Positions 48,128 to 58,451 of a DNA stretch of 64,000 bases are shown piece by piece. Each line of letters begins with the position of its first letter. Within the stretch, counting starts at the first letter, position 1. The DNA lies in NCBI RefSeq assembly GCF_025823185.1, contig NZ_JACKVK010000009.1:372001-436000 (forward strand), in the 5' to 3' direction. The position numbers were made by a program, and so were the translations under genes. The notes below the pieces were generated by a model, which saw only the letters and a program-made list of their open reading frames with translations, searched no databases and was not told the DNA's origin. This DNA is from Mycobacterium yunnanensis. GTDB taxonomy: Bacteria > Actinomycetota > Actinomycetes > Mycobacteriales > Mycobacteriaceae.

Positions 48128-49434
48128 CCGGCACGCTACGACGCGTCGACTGGCTCGCCGAGACCGTCGCCGCGCACAAGGCCGGCCGCCCGGTCGGCAT
48201 CTACTCCGTGTGCTCGGCTCACCCGACCGTGGTGCAGGCCGCGATGACGCAGGCCGCCGAAGACGGCGGCTACGTGCTGATCGAGGCTACGTCCAACCAG
48301 GTCGACCAGTACGGCGGCTACACCGGGCTGCGTCCCGCCGAGTTCCGCGATCTGGTGCTGCGCATTGCCGACGACACCGGCTTCGCCAGGGACCGCGTCG
48401 TTCTCGGTGGGGACCACCTGGGGCCCAACCGTTGGCAGAACGAAGACTCCGCTGCGGCAATGGCCAAGGCGGACGTGCTGATCGCGGCGTACGTCGAGGC
48501 GGGGTACACCAAGATCCACTTGGACTGCAGCATGTCGTGCGCGGACGACCCCGACGTGCTGTCCGACGACGTCGTCGCCGCACGGTCGGCGCGGCTCATG
48601 CGCGTCGCCGAAGACGTTGCGCACCAGGCGGGGTCGCCGGGACCGACGTACGTCATCGGCACCGAGGTGCCCGTCCCGGGCGGCGCCCACGAGACGCTCG
48701 ACCACCTCGTGCCAACTCCGGCGAGCCGCGCGAGGGCCACGATCGACGCGCATCGCTCGGCCTTCGCCGCGGCCGGACTGGACGACGTGTGGCCTCGAGT
48801 CGTCGCCCTGGTGGTGCAACCCGGCGTCGAATTCGACCACGTCAACGTGTTCGACTACCGGCGCGAGGCCACCGTCGAACTGCGGAGCGTCCTCGACGCA
48901 GAGGCGAACCTCGTCTTCGAGGCGCATTCCACCGATTACCAACGGCCCGAACGACTTCGGGAACTGGTCGAGGACCACTGGGCGATCCTGAAGGTGGGAC
49001 CCGGCCTGACCTTCGCGATGCGCGAGGCGTTGTTCGCGCTGGCGACGATCGAGGGGGAGCTGGTGCCGCGGACCTCGCGGTCGAACCTGGTCGAAGTCCT
49101 CGAGCGCAGGATGCTGGCCGAGCCCAAGTACTGGGAGGGCTACTACGGCGGCCCGCCCCAAGCGCAGCGCACGGCCCGGCGCTACAGCTACAGCGATCGC
49201 CTGCGCTACTACTGGGCCGACCCCGAAGTGGACGCGGCCCGGCGCACCCTCCTGGAGAACCTCGACCGCACGGGCGTGCCCCTGCCCCTGATCAGTCAAT
49301 TCCTGCCCGGCCAGTACGAGCGCATTCGTGCCGGCCACCTCGAACCCACCCCGCAGGCTCTGGTGATCGACCGGATCCGCGACGCCATCCGACCGTACGC
49401 ACGCGCGTGCCTGACCTCAGGAGCAGCCCTATGA
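48124..49434 (+). CDS. GatZ/KbaZ-like protein
   Basis: This 436-residue protein of the GatZ/KbaZ (AgaZ) family has GIYSVCSAHPTVVQAAMTQA, the EATSNQVDQYGGYTG motif, GGDHLGPNRWQ, HLDCSMSCADDP, YVIGTEVPVPGGA and AHSTDYQ. In enteric bacteria these proteins are needed for stability and full activity of the tagatose-bisphosphate aldolase subunit encoded beside them. A catalytic role has also been suggested because of the TIM-barrel fold. Both ends overlap neighbours by four bases. Confidence 0.88.
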   Translation: MTGTLRRVDWLAETVAAHKAGRPVGIYSVCSAHPTVVQAAMTQAAEDGGYVLIEATSNQVDQYGGYTGLRPAEFRDLVLRIADDTGFARDRVVLGGDHLGPNRWQNEDSAAAMAKADVLIAAYVEAGYTKIHLDCSMSCADDPDVLSDDVVAARSARLMRVAEDVAHQAGSPGPTYVIGTEVPVPGGAHETLDHLVPTPASRARATIDAHRSAFAAAGLDDVWPRVVALVVQPGVEFDHVNVFDYRREATVELRSVLDAEANLVFEAHSTDYQRPERLRELVEDHWAILKVGPGLTFAMREALFALATIEGELVPRTSRSNLVEVLERRMLAEPKYWEGYYGGPPQAQRTARRYSYSDRLRYYWADPEVDAARRTLLENLDRTGVPLPLISQFLPGQYERIRAGHLEPTPQALVIDRIRDAIRPYARACLTSGAAL

Positions 49435-50567
49435 CGACCATCCCCGCCCAAGAAGACGGCGGCTCGACCATTCTCGAAATCGCCCAACAGCCGGACGCCT
49501 GGCGTGAGGTTGCGGGGCGCACCGACGAGCAGGCCGACGCCTTCCTCGGCGAGCTCCTCGCGAAGCCAGACCTGCGAATCGTGTTGACCGGCGCAGGCAG
49601 CTCGGCGTTCGCCGGTGAGATCGCCGCGCCCGCCTTGCGTCGCCACCTGAAGCGCCGCGTGGACGCCATCGCGACCACCGACATCGTCGCCGGCCCGCTG
49701 GACTTCCTCGAACGCGAAACCCCCACTCTGATGGTGTCGTTCGGTCGATCGGGCAACAGTCCCGAGAGCCTTGCGACCACCGCGTTGGCCGACGAACTGG
49801 TCGACGATGTCTGGCATCTGGTGCTGACCTGCGACCGCGAGGGCAAACTGGGGCGCGAGCACACCGGCCGGGAGAAGTCGCTGGTGGTGTACATGCCCGA
49901 GCGCACCAACGACGTCGGCTTTGCGATGACGTCGAGTTTGACGTCGATGTTGTTGTCCTGCTTGCTGATGCTCGGCCCGGCCTCACCCGGTGACGTGGAT
50001 GCCCTTGCCGCGGCAGCCCAGCAGCTGATCGATTCCCAGCGCGACGTTCGCGCGCTGGCGCAGAGCAAGAAGCAGAGGTTCGTCTACCTCGGCAGCGGTC
50101 CGCTGGAGGGCCTCGCCAGGGAGTCCGCCCTCAAGCTACTGGAGCTGACCGCCGGCGAGGTCGTGACGTACTTCGACTCACCCCTGGGTTTCCGCCACGG
50201 TCCCAAGTCCGTCCTGGACGCCGACACGCTGGTGGTGGTGTACGTCTCGACCGATCCGCACACCCGCCTCTACGACCTCGACATCATCGCCGAGATCCGC
50301 GCCCAGCTGGGCCAGGACGCGGTCACGGTGCTGACCACCGAACCCATTCCGGCCGAACTCGGCCCGGCCCTGGTACTTCCGGGGCTCGTTGGTCTCGACG
50401 ACGCCGTGGTCGCGCTGCCCTATCTGGTGTTCGCACAGTACGTGGCGCTGTTCACGTCGCTGGAATACCGCAAGACTCCGGACAACCCGTTCCCCTCCGG
50501 CGAGGTCAGCCGCGTCGTCAAGGGCGTCACCATCCATCCGATGACGAACGGGGACGTCCATGCCTAA
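49431..50567 (+). CDS. Double-SIS sugar-phosphate isomerase (AgaS/GlmS-isomerase-like)
   Basis: This 378-residue protein has two SIS domains (about 30-180 and 205-350). Phosphosugar-binding patterns VLTGAGSSAFAGE, VSFGRSGNSPES, and YLGSGPLEGLARESALKLLELTAGEV are followed by FRHGPKS. AgaS-type enzymes convert galactosamine-6-phosphate to tagatose-6-phosphate with loss of ammonia; this is the likely reaction here given the aldolase pair. It lacks the glutaminase domain of GlmS. Confidence 0.85.
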   Translation: MTTIPAQEDGGSTILEIAQQPDAWREVAGRTDEQADAFLGELLAKPDLRIVLTGAGSSAFAGEIAAPALRRHLKRRVDAIATTDIVAGPLDFLERETPTLMVSFGRSGNSPESLATTALADELVDDVWHLVLTCDREGKLGREHTGREKSLVVYMPERTNDVGFAMTSSLTSMLLSCLLMLGPASPGDVDALAAAAQQLIDSQRDVRALAQSKKQRFVYLGSGPLEGLARESALKLLELTAGEVVTYFDSPLGFRHGPKSVLDADTLVVVYVSTDPHTRLYDLDIIAEIRAQLGQDAVTVLTTEPIPAELGPALVLPGLVGLDDAVVALPYLVFAQYVALFTSLEYRKTPDNPFPSGEVSRVVKGVTIHPMTNGDVHA

Positions 50568-51555
50568 CTACCTCGGCGTCGACGGCGGAGGTTCCAAGAC
50601 TGCCTTCGCCCTCGTCGACGATGACGGCCGGATCCTGGCACGTGCCACCGCTCCGCCGTCCTACTACTTCAACTCCAACTTCGACGTCGTGGAAGGCGCT
50701 CTGGCGCAGGGCATCACCGATGTCTGCGCGCAGGCGGGCATCCAGACGTCGGACATCACGGCCGCCTTCTTCGGGCTACCCGGCTACGGCGAGGCCAGTG
50801 CCGACGTCGAGAAGCTCGACGCCGTGCCCGGCCTTGTCCTCGGCCACGACCGCTACAGCTGCGACAACGACATGGTGTGCGGATGGGCCGGCTCGTTGGC
50901 CGGCGAGGACGGCATCAACGTCATCAGCGGCACCGGGTCGATGACGTACGGGGAACGCCAGGGCACGGGTCACCGCGTCGGCGGCTGGGGTGAGCTGTTC
51001 GGCGACGAGGGTTCGGCGTATTGGGTTGCCACGCAGGGGCTGAACGCGTTCAGCCGGATGAGTGACGGGCGACTGAGCCGTGGTCCGCTCTACACCCTGC
51101 TCACCGAACGTCTCGACCTCGCCGGCGACCTCGACCTGGTGAGCCTGGTCATCGACACCTGGGGCGGCAACCGCACGTCGATCGCGGCACTCGCGACGAC
51201 GGTCTGTCAGGCCGCCCACGAGAAGGACGCGGTGGCCGCCCGCATCCTCGTCGACGCCGTCGCCGAACTCGTCGTCCTCGTCGACACCACCCGAACCCTG
51301 GTCGGCTTCACCGACGAGGAGACCGTGCCGGTGTCGTACTCGGGCGGAATGTTCTCCGACGAGGACTTCCGCACCCTGTTCGTCGACGCACTCAAGGGCC
51401 AGCAGGCCGACTACGACCTGCGACGTCCGCTACTGGATCCGGCACTGGGCGCCGCCCTGTACGCCGCCAAGCACCGGGGGCGACCGTTGACTGACGATGC
51501 GGTTGGTCGACTGGCGCACAACGCAACCACTTTCGACGAGGTGAAGACATCATGA
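50560..51555 (+). CDS. BadF/BadG/BcrA/BcrD-family (GlcNAc-kinase-like) sugar kinase
   Basis: This 331-residue protein has an actin-like ATPase fold: phosphate 1 loop LGVDGGGSKTAFALVD, phosphate 2 segment VISGTGSMTYGERQG, and adenosine segment SYSGGMF. Family members include N-acetylglucosamine kinase. In this operon it probably phosphorylates the imported (amino)galactose at C6. It overlaps the SIS gene by eight bases and the transporter gene by four. Confidence 0.85.
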   Translation: MPNYLGVDGGGSKTAFALVDDDGRILARATAPPSYYFNSNFDVVEGALAQGITDVCAQAGIQTSDITAAFFGLPGYGEASADVEKLDAVPGLVLGHDRYSCDNDMVCGWAGSLAGEDGINVISGTGSMTYGERQGTGHRVGGWGELFGDEGSAYWVATQGLNAFSRMSDGRLSRGPLYTLLTERLDLAGDLDLVSLVIDTWGGNRTSIAALATTVCQAAHEKDAVAARILVDAVAELVVLVDTTRTLVGFTDEETVPVSYSGGMFSDEDFRTLFVDALKGQQADYDLRRPLLDPALGAALYAAKHRGRPLTDDAVGRLAHNATTFDEVKTS

Positions 51556-52493
51556 CCGACACCACCAAGCGCACCCGCGGCTGGATCTTCTACGCCACGC
51601 TGCTCATCATCTTCTGGGGCGTGTGGGGCGCCTTCTCCGCGCTCCCCGCGACGAAGTACGGCTATCCCGACGAGATGATCTACTCCATCTGGGCGTTGAC
51701 GATGATCATCCCCGCCGCCGTCATCCTGCGCGGCCAGCGGTGGGACCGACGTCCGGCCGCCACGATCTACGGCCTGCTGATCGGCCTCACCGGTGCGGGC
51801 GGTCAGCTCGCGCTCTTCCAGGCCCTCACCATGGGCCCCGCCTACCTGATCTTCCCGATCATCTCGATCTCCCCGGCCATCACCGTGGTGATGGCGATGG
51901 TGCTGCTGCGCGAGCGCATTCCCGTGTTGGCCAGCGTAGGTCTCGTGATGGCACTCGCGGCGATCGTGCTCTTCACCATCACCGGTGGTGACTCCGAGGG
52001 CTCGTCGGGCCCGTGGCTGTTGCTGGCCATCGTGATCTGCGTGGCGTGGGGCGTGCAGGCCTACTTCATGCGCAAGACCGCGACCATCGGCGTCAACGAG
52101 GCGACGACGTTCGGCTGGATGACCATCAGCGGACTGCTCCTGATCCCGGTCGCCTTGCTGTCACTCGGTGGCATTCCCACCGACTTCCCTTGGCAGGCGC
52201 CGGCTTTGGCGGCGGGCACGCAGATCCTCAACGCGATCGGCGCGCTGTTCCTGGTGATGGCGCTCGCCCGTGGCAAGGCCTCGATCGTCGCGCCGACCAC
52301 CAACGCGCTGGCGCCCGCGCTGACGGTGATCATCTCGCTGGTGGCCTACCAGACGTTGCCGACGCCGTACGGGGCGATCGGAATCGTGCTGGCGCTGGTC
52401 GGATCGACGCTCATGGTCTACGCCGACGAGCGGCGCGGTGAGGCGCCGACGGCAGCGGTGCTGGAACCGACGGCTCAGACGGAACGGGCATGA
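51552..52493 (+). CDS. EamA-type DMT superfamily transporter
   Basis: The protein has 313 residues with ten predicted membrane helices in two EamA repeats (about 15-150 and 160-300). No substrate-specific motif can be assigned. A DMT carrier inside an operon that also has a complete ABC importer is unusual. It could export a by-product, or import the free monosaccharide while the ABC system takes the glycoside. Both ends overlap neighbours by four bases. Confidence 0.85.
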   Translation: MTDTTKRTRGWIFYATLLIIFWGVWGAFSALPATKYGYPDEMIYSIWALTMIIPAAVILRGQRWDRRPAATIYGLLIGLTGAGGQLALFQALTMGPAYLIFPIISISPAITVVMAMVLLRERIPVLASVGLVMALAAIVLFTITGGDSEGSSGPWLLLAIVICVAWGVQAYFMRKTATIGVNEATTFGWMTISGLLLIPVALLSLGGIPTDFPWQAPALAAGTQILNAIGALFLVMALARGKASIVAPTTNALAPALTVIISLVAYQTLPTPYGAIGIVLALVGSTLMVYADERRGEAPTAAVLEPTAQTERA

Positions 52494-53800
52494 AGCCCAC
52501 CATCGTCATCGTCGGCGCCGGCAGCGTCGAGTTCACCCGCGAGCTCTTGGGTGACGTCTTCTCCTTTTCCGAATTGGGTTCGGTTCGGGTCGTCCTGCAC
52601 GACATCGACGCCGAGCGCCTCGAGACCGCCGAGGCCATCGCCCATGCGACCGCCGCGGCCGCCGGCGCGCAGCCGGAGGTGGTGGCGATCGCCGACCGAC
52701 GCCGGGCGCTGGCCGGTGCGGACTACGTCATCAACGTCATCCAGGTCGGCATGCACGCTGCGACCGTGCGGGACTTCGACATTCCGGAGAAGTACGCACT
52801 GCACCAAACCATCGGCGACACCATCGGCATCGGTGGTATCTTCCGAGGGTTGCGCACCTTCCCCGTGCTGGCCGGCATCGCCGAGGACATGCTGGCGGTC
52901 TGCCCCGACGCGTGGCTGCTGAACTACACCAACCCGATGGCCATGAACGTGACCTACCTGCGACACGTGGCACCACAGCTGAAGGTCTTGGGCCTCTGCC
53001 ACTCGGTGTATTGGACGATGCGGGGACTGTGCGAGATCGTCGACGTGCCGTTCGACGAGGTGTCGTACTGGTCGGCCGGCGTCAACCACCAGGCATGGGT
53101 GTTGCGCTGGGAACGTGGCGGCCAGAGTCTGTATCCGATTCTCGATCAACGGATTTCGGCCGATTCCGAATTGCGACGTCGGGTCCGGGTCGACATGTAC
53201 CGTCGGCTGGGCTACTACCCCACCGAGACCAGCGAGCACTCCAGCGAGTACGTCCCGTGGTACCTGCACCACCCCGACGAGGTGGATCGGCTGCGTCTCG
53301 ACGTCGGCGCGTACGTCCGCATCAGCGAGGCCAACCTGGCCGAATACGCCAGGGTGCGGTCCGAATTGGCCGGGAACTCGACGTTGGGCATCGACACCGA
53401 ATCCACGGAGTACGCACCCCAGGTGATTCACTCCTTCGAGACGGGCGAGCCACGGGTCATCTCGGCCAACGTCGTCAACGACGGCCTGATCACCAACCTG
53501 CCCAACGGGTTGGCCGTCGAGGTGCCTACCCTGCTCGACGCCCTCGGCGCCCACCCGACGAAGGTGGGCGATCTGCCCCCGCAGTGCGCCGCGCTCAACC
53601 GCAACTTCCTCGGCCCGGTCGAGCTCGCCGTCAGGGCCGCCGTCGACGGGGATCCGCGATTGGTGCGAGCCGCCGCGATGGTCGACCCCAACACCTCGGC
53701 CACGTTGACCGTCGACGAGATCTGGAAGCTGTGCGACGACCTGACCGTCGCGCACGGTGATCTGCTGCCCGAACCGCTCCGCACCACGCTCGTGCCATGA
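52490..53800 (+). CDS. GH4-family glycosidase (alpha-galactosidase/alpha-glycosidase MelA-like)
   Basis: This 436-residue NAD- and metal-dependent GH4 enzyme has the N-terminal Rossmann start IVIVGAGSVEFTREL. The NYTNP motif is at 145-149, the metal-site cysteine motif C170-H171-S172, and GVNHQAW at 197-203. CHS at this position is the signature of the alpha-galactosidase subgroup of GH4. GH4 enzymes work by oxidation-elimination and accept unusual glycosides. It is predicted to be cytoplasmic and to cleave the imported glycoside. Coupled to the transporter gene by ATGA. Confidence 0.88.
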   Translation: MKPTIVIVGAGSVEFTRELLGDVFSFSELGSVRVVLHDIDAERLETAEAIAHATAAAAGAQPEVVAIADRRRALAGADYVINVIQVGMHAATVRDFDIPEKYALHQTIGDTIGIGGIFRGLRTFPVLAGIAEDMLAVCPDAWLLNYTNPMAMNVTYLRHVAPQLKVLGLCHSVYWTMRGLCEIVDVPFDEVSYWSAGVNHQAWVLRWERGGQSLYPILDQRISADSELRRRVRVDMYRRLGYYPTETSEHSSEYVPWYLHHPDEVDRLRLDVGAYVRISEANLAEYARVRSELAGNSTLGIDTESTEYAPQVIHSFETGEPRVISANVVNDGLITNLPNGLAVEVPTLLDALGAHPTKVGDLPPQCAALNRNFLGPVELAVRAAVDGDPRLVRAAAMVDPNTSATLTVDEIWKLCDDLTVAHGDLLPEPLRTTLVP

Positions 53801-53822
53801 GAACCCAATAAGGAGTGTCCCA

Positions 53823-55103
53823 ATGATCCGATCTCGGCTCCGTATCGCGTTGGTCGCCATCCTGGCGTTCGTCCTCACCGCCTGCGGTGGCGGCGGCTCG
53901 TCGCCGTCGGGTCCGACCGAGATCGCGGTGTGGCACGGCTATCAGGACACCGAGGGCGAGGTGTTCAAGGGCCTGATCGCCCAGTACAACAAGGACCATC
54001 CCGACGTGAAGGTCAGCGAGCTGTACTCCAGCAACGACTTGGTGCTGCAGAAGGTGCTCACGGCGGTGCGCGGCGGCAGCGCGCCGGACGTGGCCTACAT
54101 GTTCGGATCGTGGTCGCCCAACATCGCCCAGATTCCCCAGGTCGTGGACATGGCCGACGAGGTCAAGCAGCCCGACTGGAAGTGGGACGACTTCTACCCG
54201 GCCGAACGTGAGGCCGCGACGGTCGGCGAGAAGGTCGTCGGTGTGCCTGCCCTGGTGGACAACCTCGCGATCGTCTACAACGAGAAGCTGTTCGCCGAGG
54301 CGGGTGTGGCACCGCCGACCAAGGACTGGACGTGGGACGACTTCCGGGCCGCCGCCGCCAAGCTCACCGACCCCAGCAAGGGCCAGTACGGCTGGTTGAT
54401 TCCGGCGGACGGCAGCGAAGACACCACGTGGCACTACCTTCCGATGCTCTGGGAGGCCGGCGGCGAGATCCTGAACTCCGACAGCACCAAGGCGGCGTTC
54501 AACTCCCCGGAGGGTGTCAAGGCGCTGACCGTGCTGCAGCAGATGGCCGTGAACGACAAGTCCGTCTACCTCGACACGACCAACGAGAACGGGCCGAAGC
54601 TGATGAACAGCGGCAAGGTGGCGATGTTGGTCACGGGCCCATGGGATTTGAGTCAGCTGTCGGACATCTCCTATGGCGTGCAGGTGATGCCGACGTTCGC
54701 CGGGTCCAGCGGCGGCCACCAGACGATCGCCGGTCCGGACAACTGGGTGGTGTTCGACAACGGTGACGCGAAGAAGCGTGCCGCGATCGACTTCGTCAAG
54801 TGGCTCTCGGCTCCCGAACAGGTGAAGGCGTTCTCCCTTGGCACGGGCGATCTACCCATCCGTACGTCGGTGGGCCAGGACCAGTCGGTGTTGACCAAGC
54901 TCAACGAGAACGTGCCGGGTACGTCGACCTTCGTCGAGAATCTCGACAACGTGAAGAAGGTGCGGCCTACGGTGAGCCAGTATCCCGACGTGTCCGAGGC
55001 GCTGGGGCAGGCCATCGTGTCGGTCATGCTCGGCAAGCAGCAGCCTGCGGACGCACTGAACGCCGCGGCGCAGGCCGCCGACACGGCCCTGGCCGAGAAG
55101 TAG
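53823..55103 (+). CDS. ABC sugar transporter, lipoprotein substrate-binding component
   Basis: This 426-residue cluster-B (MalE-like) solute-binding lipoprotein has a signal peptide with lipobox LTAC and lipidation site C21. The mature protein starts GGGGSSPSGPTEIAVWHGYQD. Features of sugar binders are seen: SAPDVAYMFG, VVGVPALVDNLAIVYN, GKVAMLVTGPW and GPDNWVVF. A strong ribosome binding site AAGGAG precedes the ATG. The 22-base gap after the GH4 gene is the longest within the operon before the transporter genes. Confidence 0.9.
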   Translation: MIRSRLRIALVAILAFVLTACGGGGSSPSGPTEIAVWHGYQDTEGEVFKGLIAQYNKDHPDVKVSELYSSNDLVLQKVLTAVRGGSAPDVAYMFGSWSPNIAQIPQVVDMADEVKQPDWKWDDFYPAEREAATVGEKVVGVPALVDNLAIVYNEKLFAEAGVAPPTKDWTWDDFRAAAAKLTDPSKGQYGWLIPADGSEDTTWHYLPMLWEAGGEILNSDSTKAAFNSPEGVKALTVLQQMAVNDKSVYLDTTNENGPKLMNSGKVAMLVTGPWDLSQLSDISYGVQVMPTFAGSSGGHQTIAGPDNWVVFDNGDAKKRAAIDFVKWLSAPEQVKAFSLGTGDLPIRTSVGQDQSVLTKLNENVPGTSTFVENLDNVKKVRPTVSQYPDVSEALGQAIVSVMLGKQQPADALNAAAQAADTALAEK

Positions 55104-55116
55104 GACGGGAGAGGGC

Positions 55117-56007
55117 ATGCCGTCACTGCTGGGACGACTGGGCCGCACCGACACGGTGGCGGGGTGGGCGCTGGTGAGCCCCGCCGCGGTGCTCATCGGC
55201 ATCTTCGGCCTGCTGCCGGTGCTGATGTCGCTGCAGTTGTCGTTTCAGCAGTCCGACCTGTTGCGGCCGCAGACGCCGTGGGTGGGGCTGGCCAACTATC
55301 GCAAGCTCGCCGAGGACCCGGTCTTCGTCGAGGCGATCAAGCACACGATCGTCTACACCGCCCTCTTCGTCCCCGGCACGATGCTCGTGGGGCTCTTCGT
55401 CGCCGCGGCGATGAACCGGTCGGTGCGCTTCATCTCGGTGTACCGCACCGCCGCCTACATCACGATGGCGGTCTCGACAATCTCGCAGGGCATCATCTTC
55501 CTGTGGTTGACCGACCGCGACTACGGTCTGGTCAACGCCGGGCTCAACGCCGTCGGCATCTCGTCTCAGCCCTTCCTCGCCTCGCCGTCACAGGCGCTGT
55601 TCGTCATCGTGGCGATGACGATCTGGGGCTGGACGGGGTTCTCGGTGATCGTGTATCTGGCTGCGCTGCAAGGTGTTCCGCCCGAGTTGCACGAGGCGGC
55701 GATGATCGACGGCGCCAGCGCCGCAACCCGCTTCCGCACGATCACGGTGCCACTGCTCGGCCCGGCCAATCTGTTCCTGCTGGTGTGGTTGACCATCAAC
55801 GCACTGCAACTCTTCGACGAGGTGTATGCCACCACCCGCGGTGGCCCGCTGCGGGCGACCACCGTGATCGTCTACTACCTGTGGGACCGCGCATTCGTCC
55901 ACTTCGACGCCGGGTACGCCGCCGCGATGGCCTACGCATTGTTCGTCGTCATCCTGCTGATCACCGCCGTCCAGTTCCGGCTCGCACGGAAGCACGTGCA
56001 GAACTGA
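55117..56007 (+). CDS. ABC sugar transporter permease (MalF type)
   Basis: This 296-residue permease has six hydrophobic helices and the cytoplasmic EAA loop (ELHEAAMIDGASAATRFRTITVPLLGP). It pairs with the next permease. The ATG is 13 bases after the binding-protein stop with GGAGAGGG upstream. Its stop shares one base with the next ATG (TGATG). Confidence 0.9.
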   Translation: MPSLLGRLGRTDTVAGWALVSPAAVLIGIFGLLPVLMSLQLSFQQSDLLRPQTPWVGLANYRKLAEDPVFVEAIKHTIVYTALFVPGTMLVGLFVAAAMNRSVRFISVYRTAAYITMAVSTISQGIIFLWLTDRDYGLVNAGLNAVGISSQPFLASPSQALFVIVAMTIWGWTGFSVIVYLAALQGVPPELHEAAMIDGASAATRFRTITVPLLGPANLFLLVWLTINALQLFDEVYATTRGGPLRATTVIVYYLWDRAFVHFDAGYAAAMAYALFVVILLITAVQFRLARKHVQN

Positions 56008-56912
56008 TGACGACCACCGAACGTCCCGTCATCGAAACACCTGCGCCACAGCACGAGCCGGCCTCGCCCCGCCGGCTGAGGTTGCCGTTCAGCCCGTGGC
56101 ACCTGGTGCTGATCCCGATGACGTTCGTCCTGATCCTGCCGCTGCTGTGGATGCTGGTCACCTCGCTGCAGACCGAGAGCGAGACCAACCACTTTCCACC
56201 GGTGCTCCTGCCGGAGCGGCCACGGTTCGAGAACTACTCCGAGGCGTGGGCGGCGGCGCCGTTCGGCCACTTCTTCCTCAACAGCGCGATGGTCACCGTG
56301 GTGGTGCTGATCAGCAATCTGGTGGTCTGCAGTCTCGCGGGGTACGCCTTCGCCCGCATCCGCTTCCTCGGCCGCGGCGCACTGTTCGTGACGTTGATGG
56401 CGACCCTGATGGTGCCGTTCCAGGTCACGATGATCCCGGTGTTCCTGATCGTGAAGTGGTTCGGGGACAACGTCTGGGCGGGTCTGGGCATCGACCACAT
56501 CGGGGCCTTGATGCTGCCCAACCTGGCGACGGCGTTCGGCATCTTCTTCCTTCGTCAGTTCTTCCAGACGGTGCCGGTCGAGCTCGAGGAGGCCGCCCGG
56601 GTGGACGGCACGTCGCGCCTCGGGGTGCTGTTCAAGATCGTGCTGCCGCTGTCGCTGCCGGCCATGTCCACGCTGGCGGCGTTGACGGTGCTGACCTCGT
56701 GGAACGACTTCCTGTGGCCGCTCATCGTCATCACGTCTCAGGATCAGATGACGATTCCCTTGGGGCTGAGCTACTTCCAGGGTGCCCATCGCGTCAAGTG
56801 GCCGTTGCTGATGGCGGCAAACGTGATGAGCCTGTTGCCGATGCTGCTGGTATTCATCGGCGCACAGCGCTACTTCGTCCAGTCGGTCGCCAGTACCGGA
56901 ATCAAGGGTTGA
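56007..56912 (+). CDS. ABC sugar transporter permease (MalG type)
   Basis: The protein has 301 residues with six helices. The EAA loop is ELEEAARVDGTSRLGVLFKIVLPLSLPA near 193-220. The C-terminus FVQSVASTGIKG is typical of MalG/UgpE permeases. It starts at the ATG overlapping the previous stop by one base. Confidence 0.9.
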   Translation: MTTTERPVIETPAPQHEPASPRRLRLPFSPWHLVLIPMTFVLILPLLWMLVTSLQTESETNHFPPVLLPERPRFENYSEAWAAAPFGHFFLNSAMVTVVVLISNLVVCSLAGYAFARIRFLGRGALFVTLMATLMVPFQVTMIPVFLIVKWFGDNVWAGLGIDHIGALMLPNLATAFGIFFLRQFFQTVPVELEEAARVDGTSRLGVLFKIVLPLSLPAMSTLAALTVLTSWNDFLWPLIVITSQDQMTIPLGLSYFQGAHRVKWPLLMAANVMSLLPMLLVFIGAQRYFVQSVASTGIKG

Positions 56913-56922
56913 GGGGAATACG

Positions 56923-58002
<1,080 letters not shown>

Positions 58003-58076
58003 CGGTTACTGACGCCCGAGTCGATACATGGCCTAAGCAAACTTTCCCCGAAGGCCACGGGGATGCAGCAGTTGGG

Positions 58077-58217
58077 TCAGACGCCGTAGCGAACGAGTTC
58101 GGCGGCCGTCATCAAGCGCTCGTGCTTGGCCGGAAAGTCGCGGCTCCGCACCGGGTGTCGAAGCAGGGACCAGGCAATACGGCCCATACGAGAACGGACG
58201 ATTGAATTGCTGTACAC
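58077..58217 (-). CDS. 46-residue basic peptide gene
   Basis: GTG at 58217 is preceded by GGCAGGAG with eight-base spacing on the minus strand. The product is 46 residues, basic, with an amphipathic hydrophobic start (MYSNSIVRSRMGRIAWSLL) and a mixed C-terminus (LMTAAELVRYGV). It lies just downstream of gltD on the same strand, the place where M. tuberculosis has small Rv3857c. I cannot confirm orthology. Good spacing and codon usage support a real gene. Confidence 0.55.
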   Translation of the reverse strand: MYSNSIVRSRMGRIAWSLLRHPVRSRDFPAKHERLMTAAELVRYGV

Positions 58218-58387
58218 GGTGCTCACTCCTGCCGTCGTCTGGCTCACCGTGGGGAAACACTGGTGCATAACCCCCGGGAACCATTAGACACCTGTGATCT
58301 GGCTAACACCAGCAGACGCGCCGAACAAAAGTCGGATGTTTCTGATGTGACTAAAGTGGTTATTGAGACTCGCGCCCGGCCCGCGAG

Positions 58388-58436
58388 ACTACGGTTGTTG
58401 ACGCATTTCAGCGCCATAACGCGCAACAACCGTAGT
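58388..58436. terminator. Hairpin terminator downstream of gltD
   Basis: Perfect 13-base arms ACTACGGTTGTTG (58388-58400) and CAACAACCGTAGT (58424-58436) flank a 23-base loop, 16 bases after the gltD stop. The rest of the 234-base gap to the 46-residue gene shows no other structure I can name. Confidence 0.75.
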
Positions 58437-58451
58437 GTCGGCGAACGAGAA

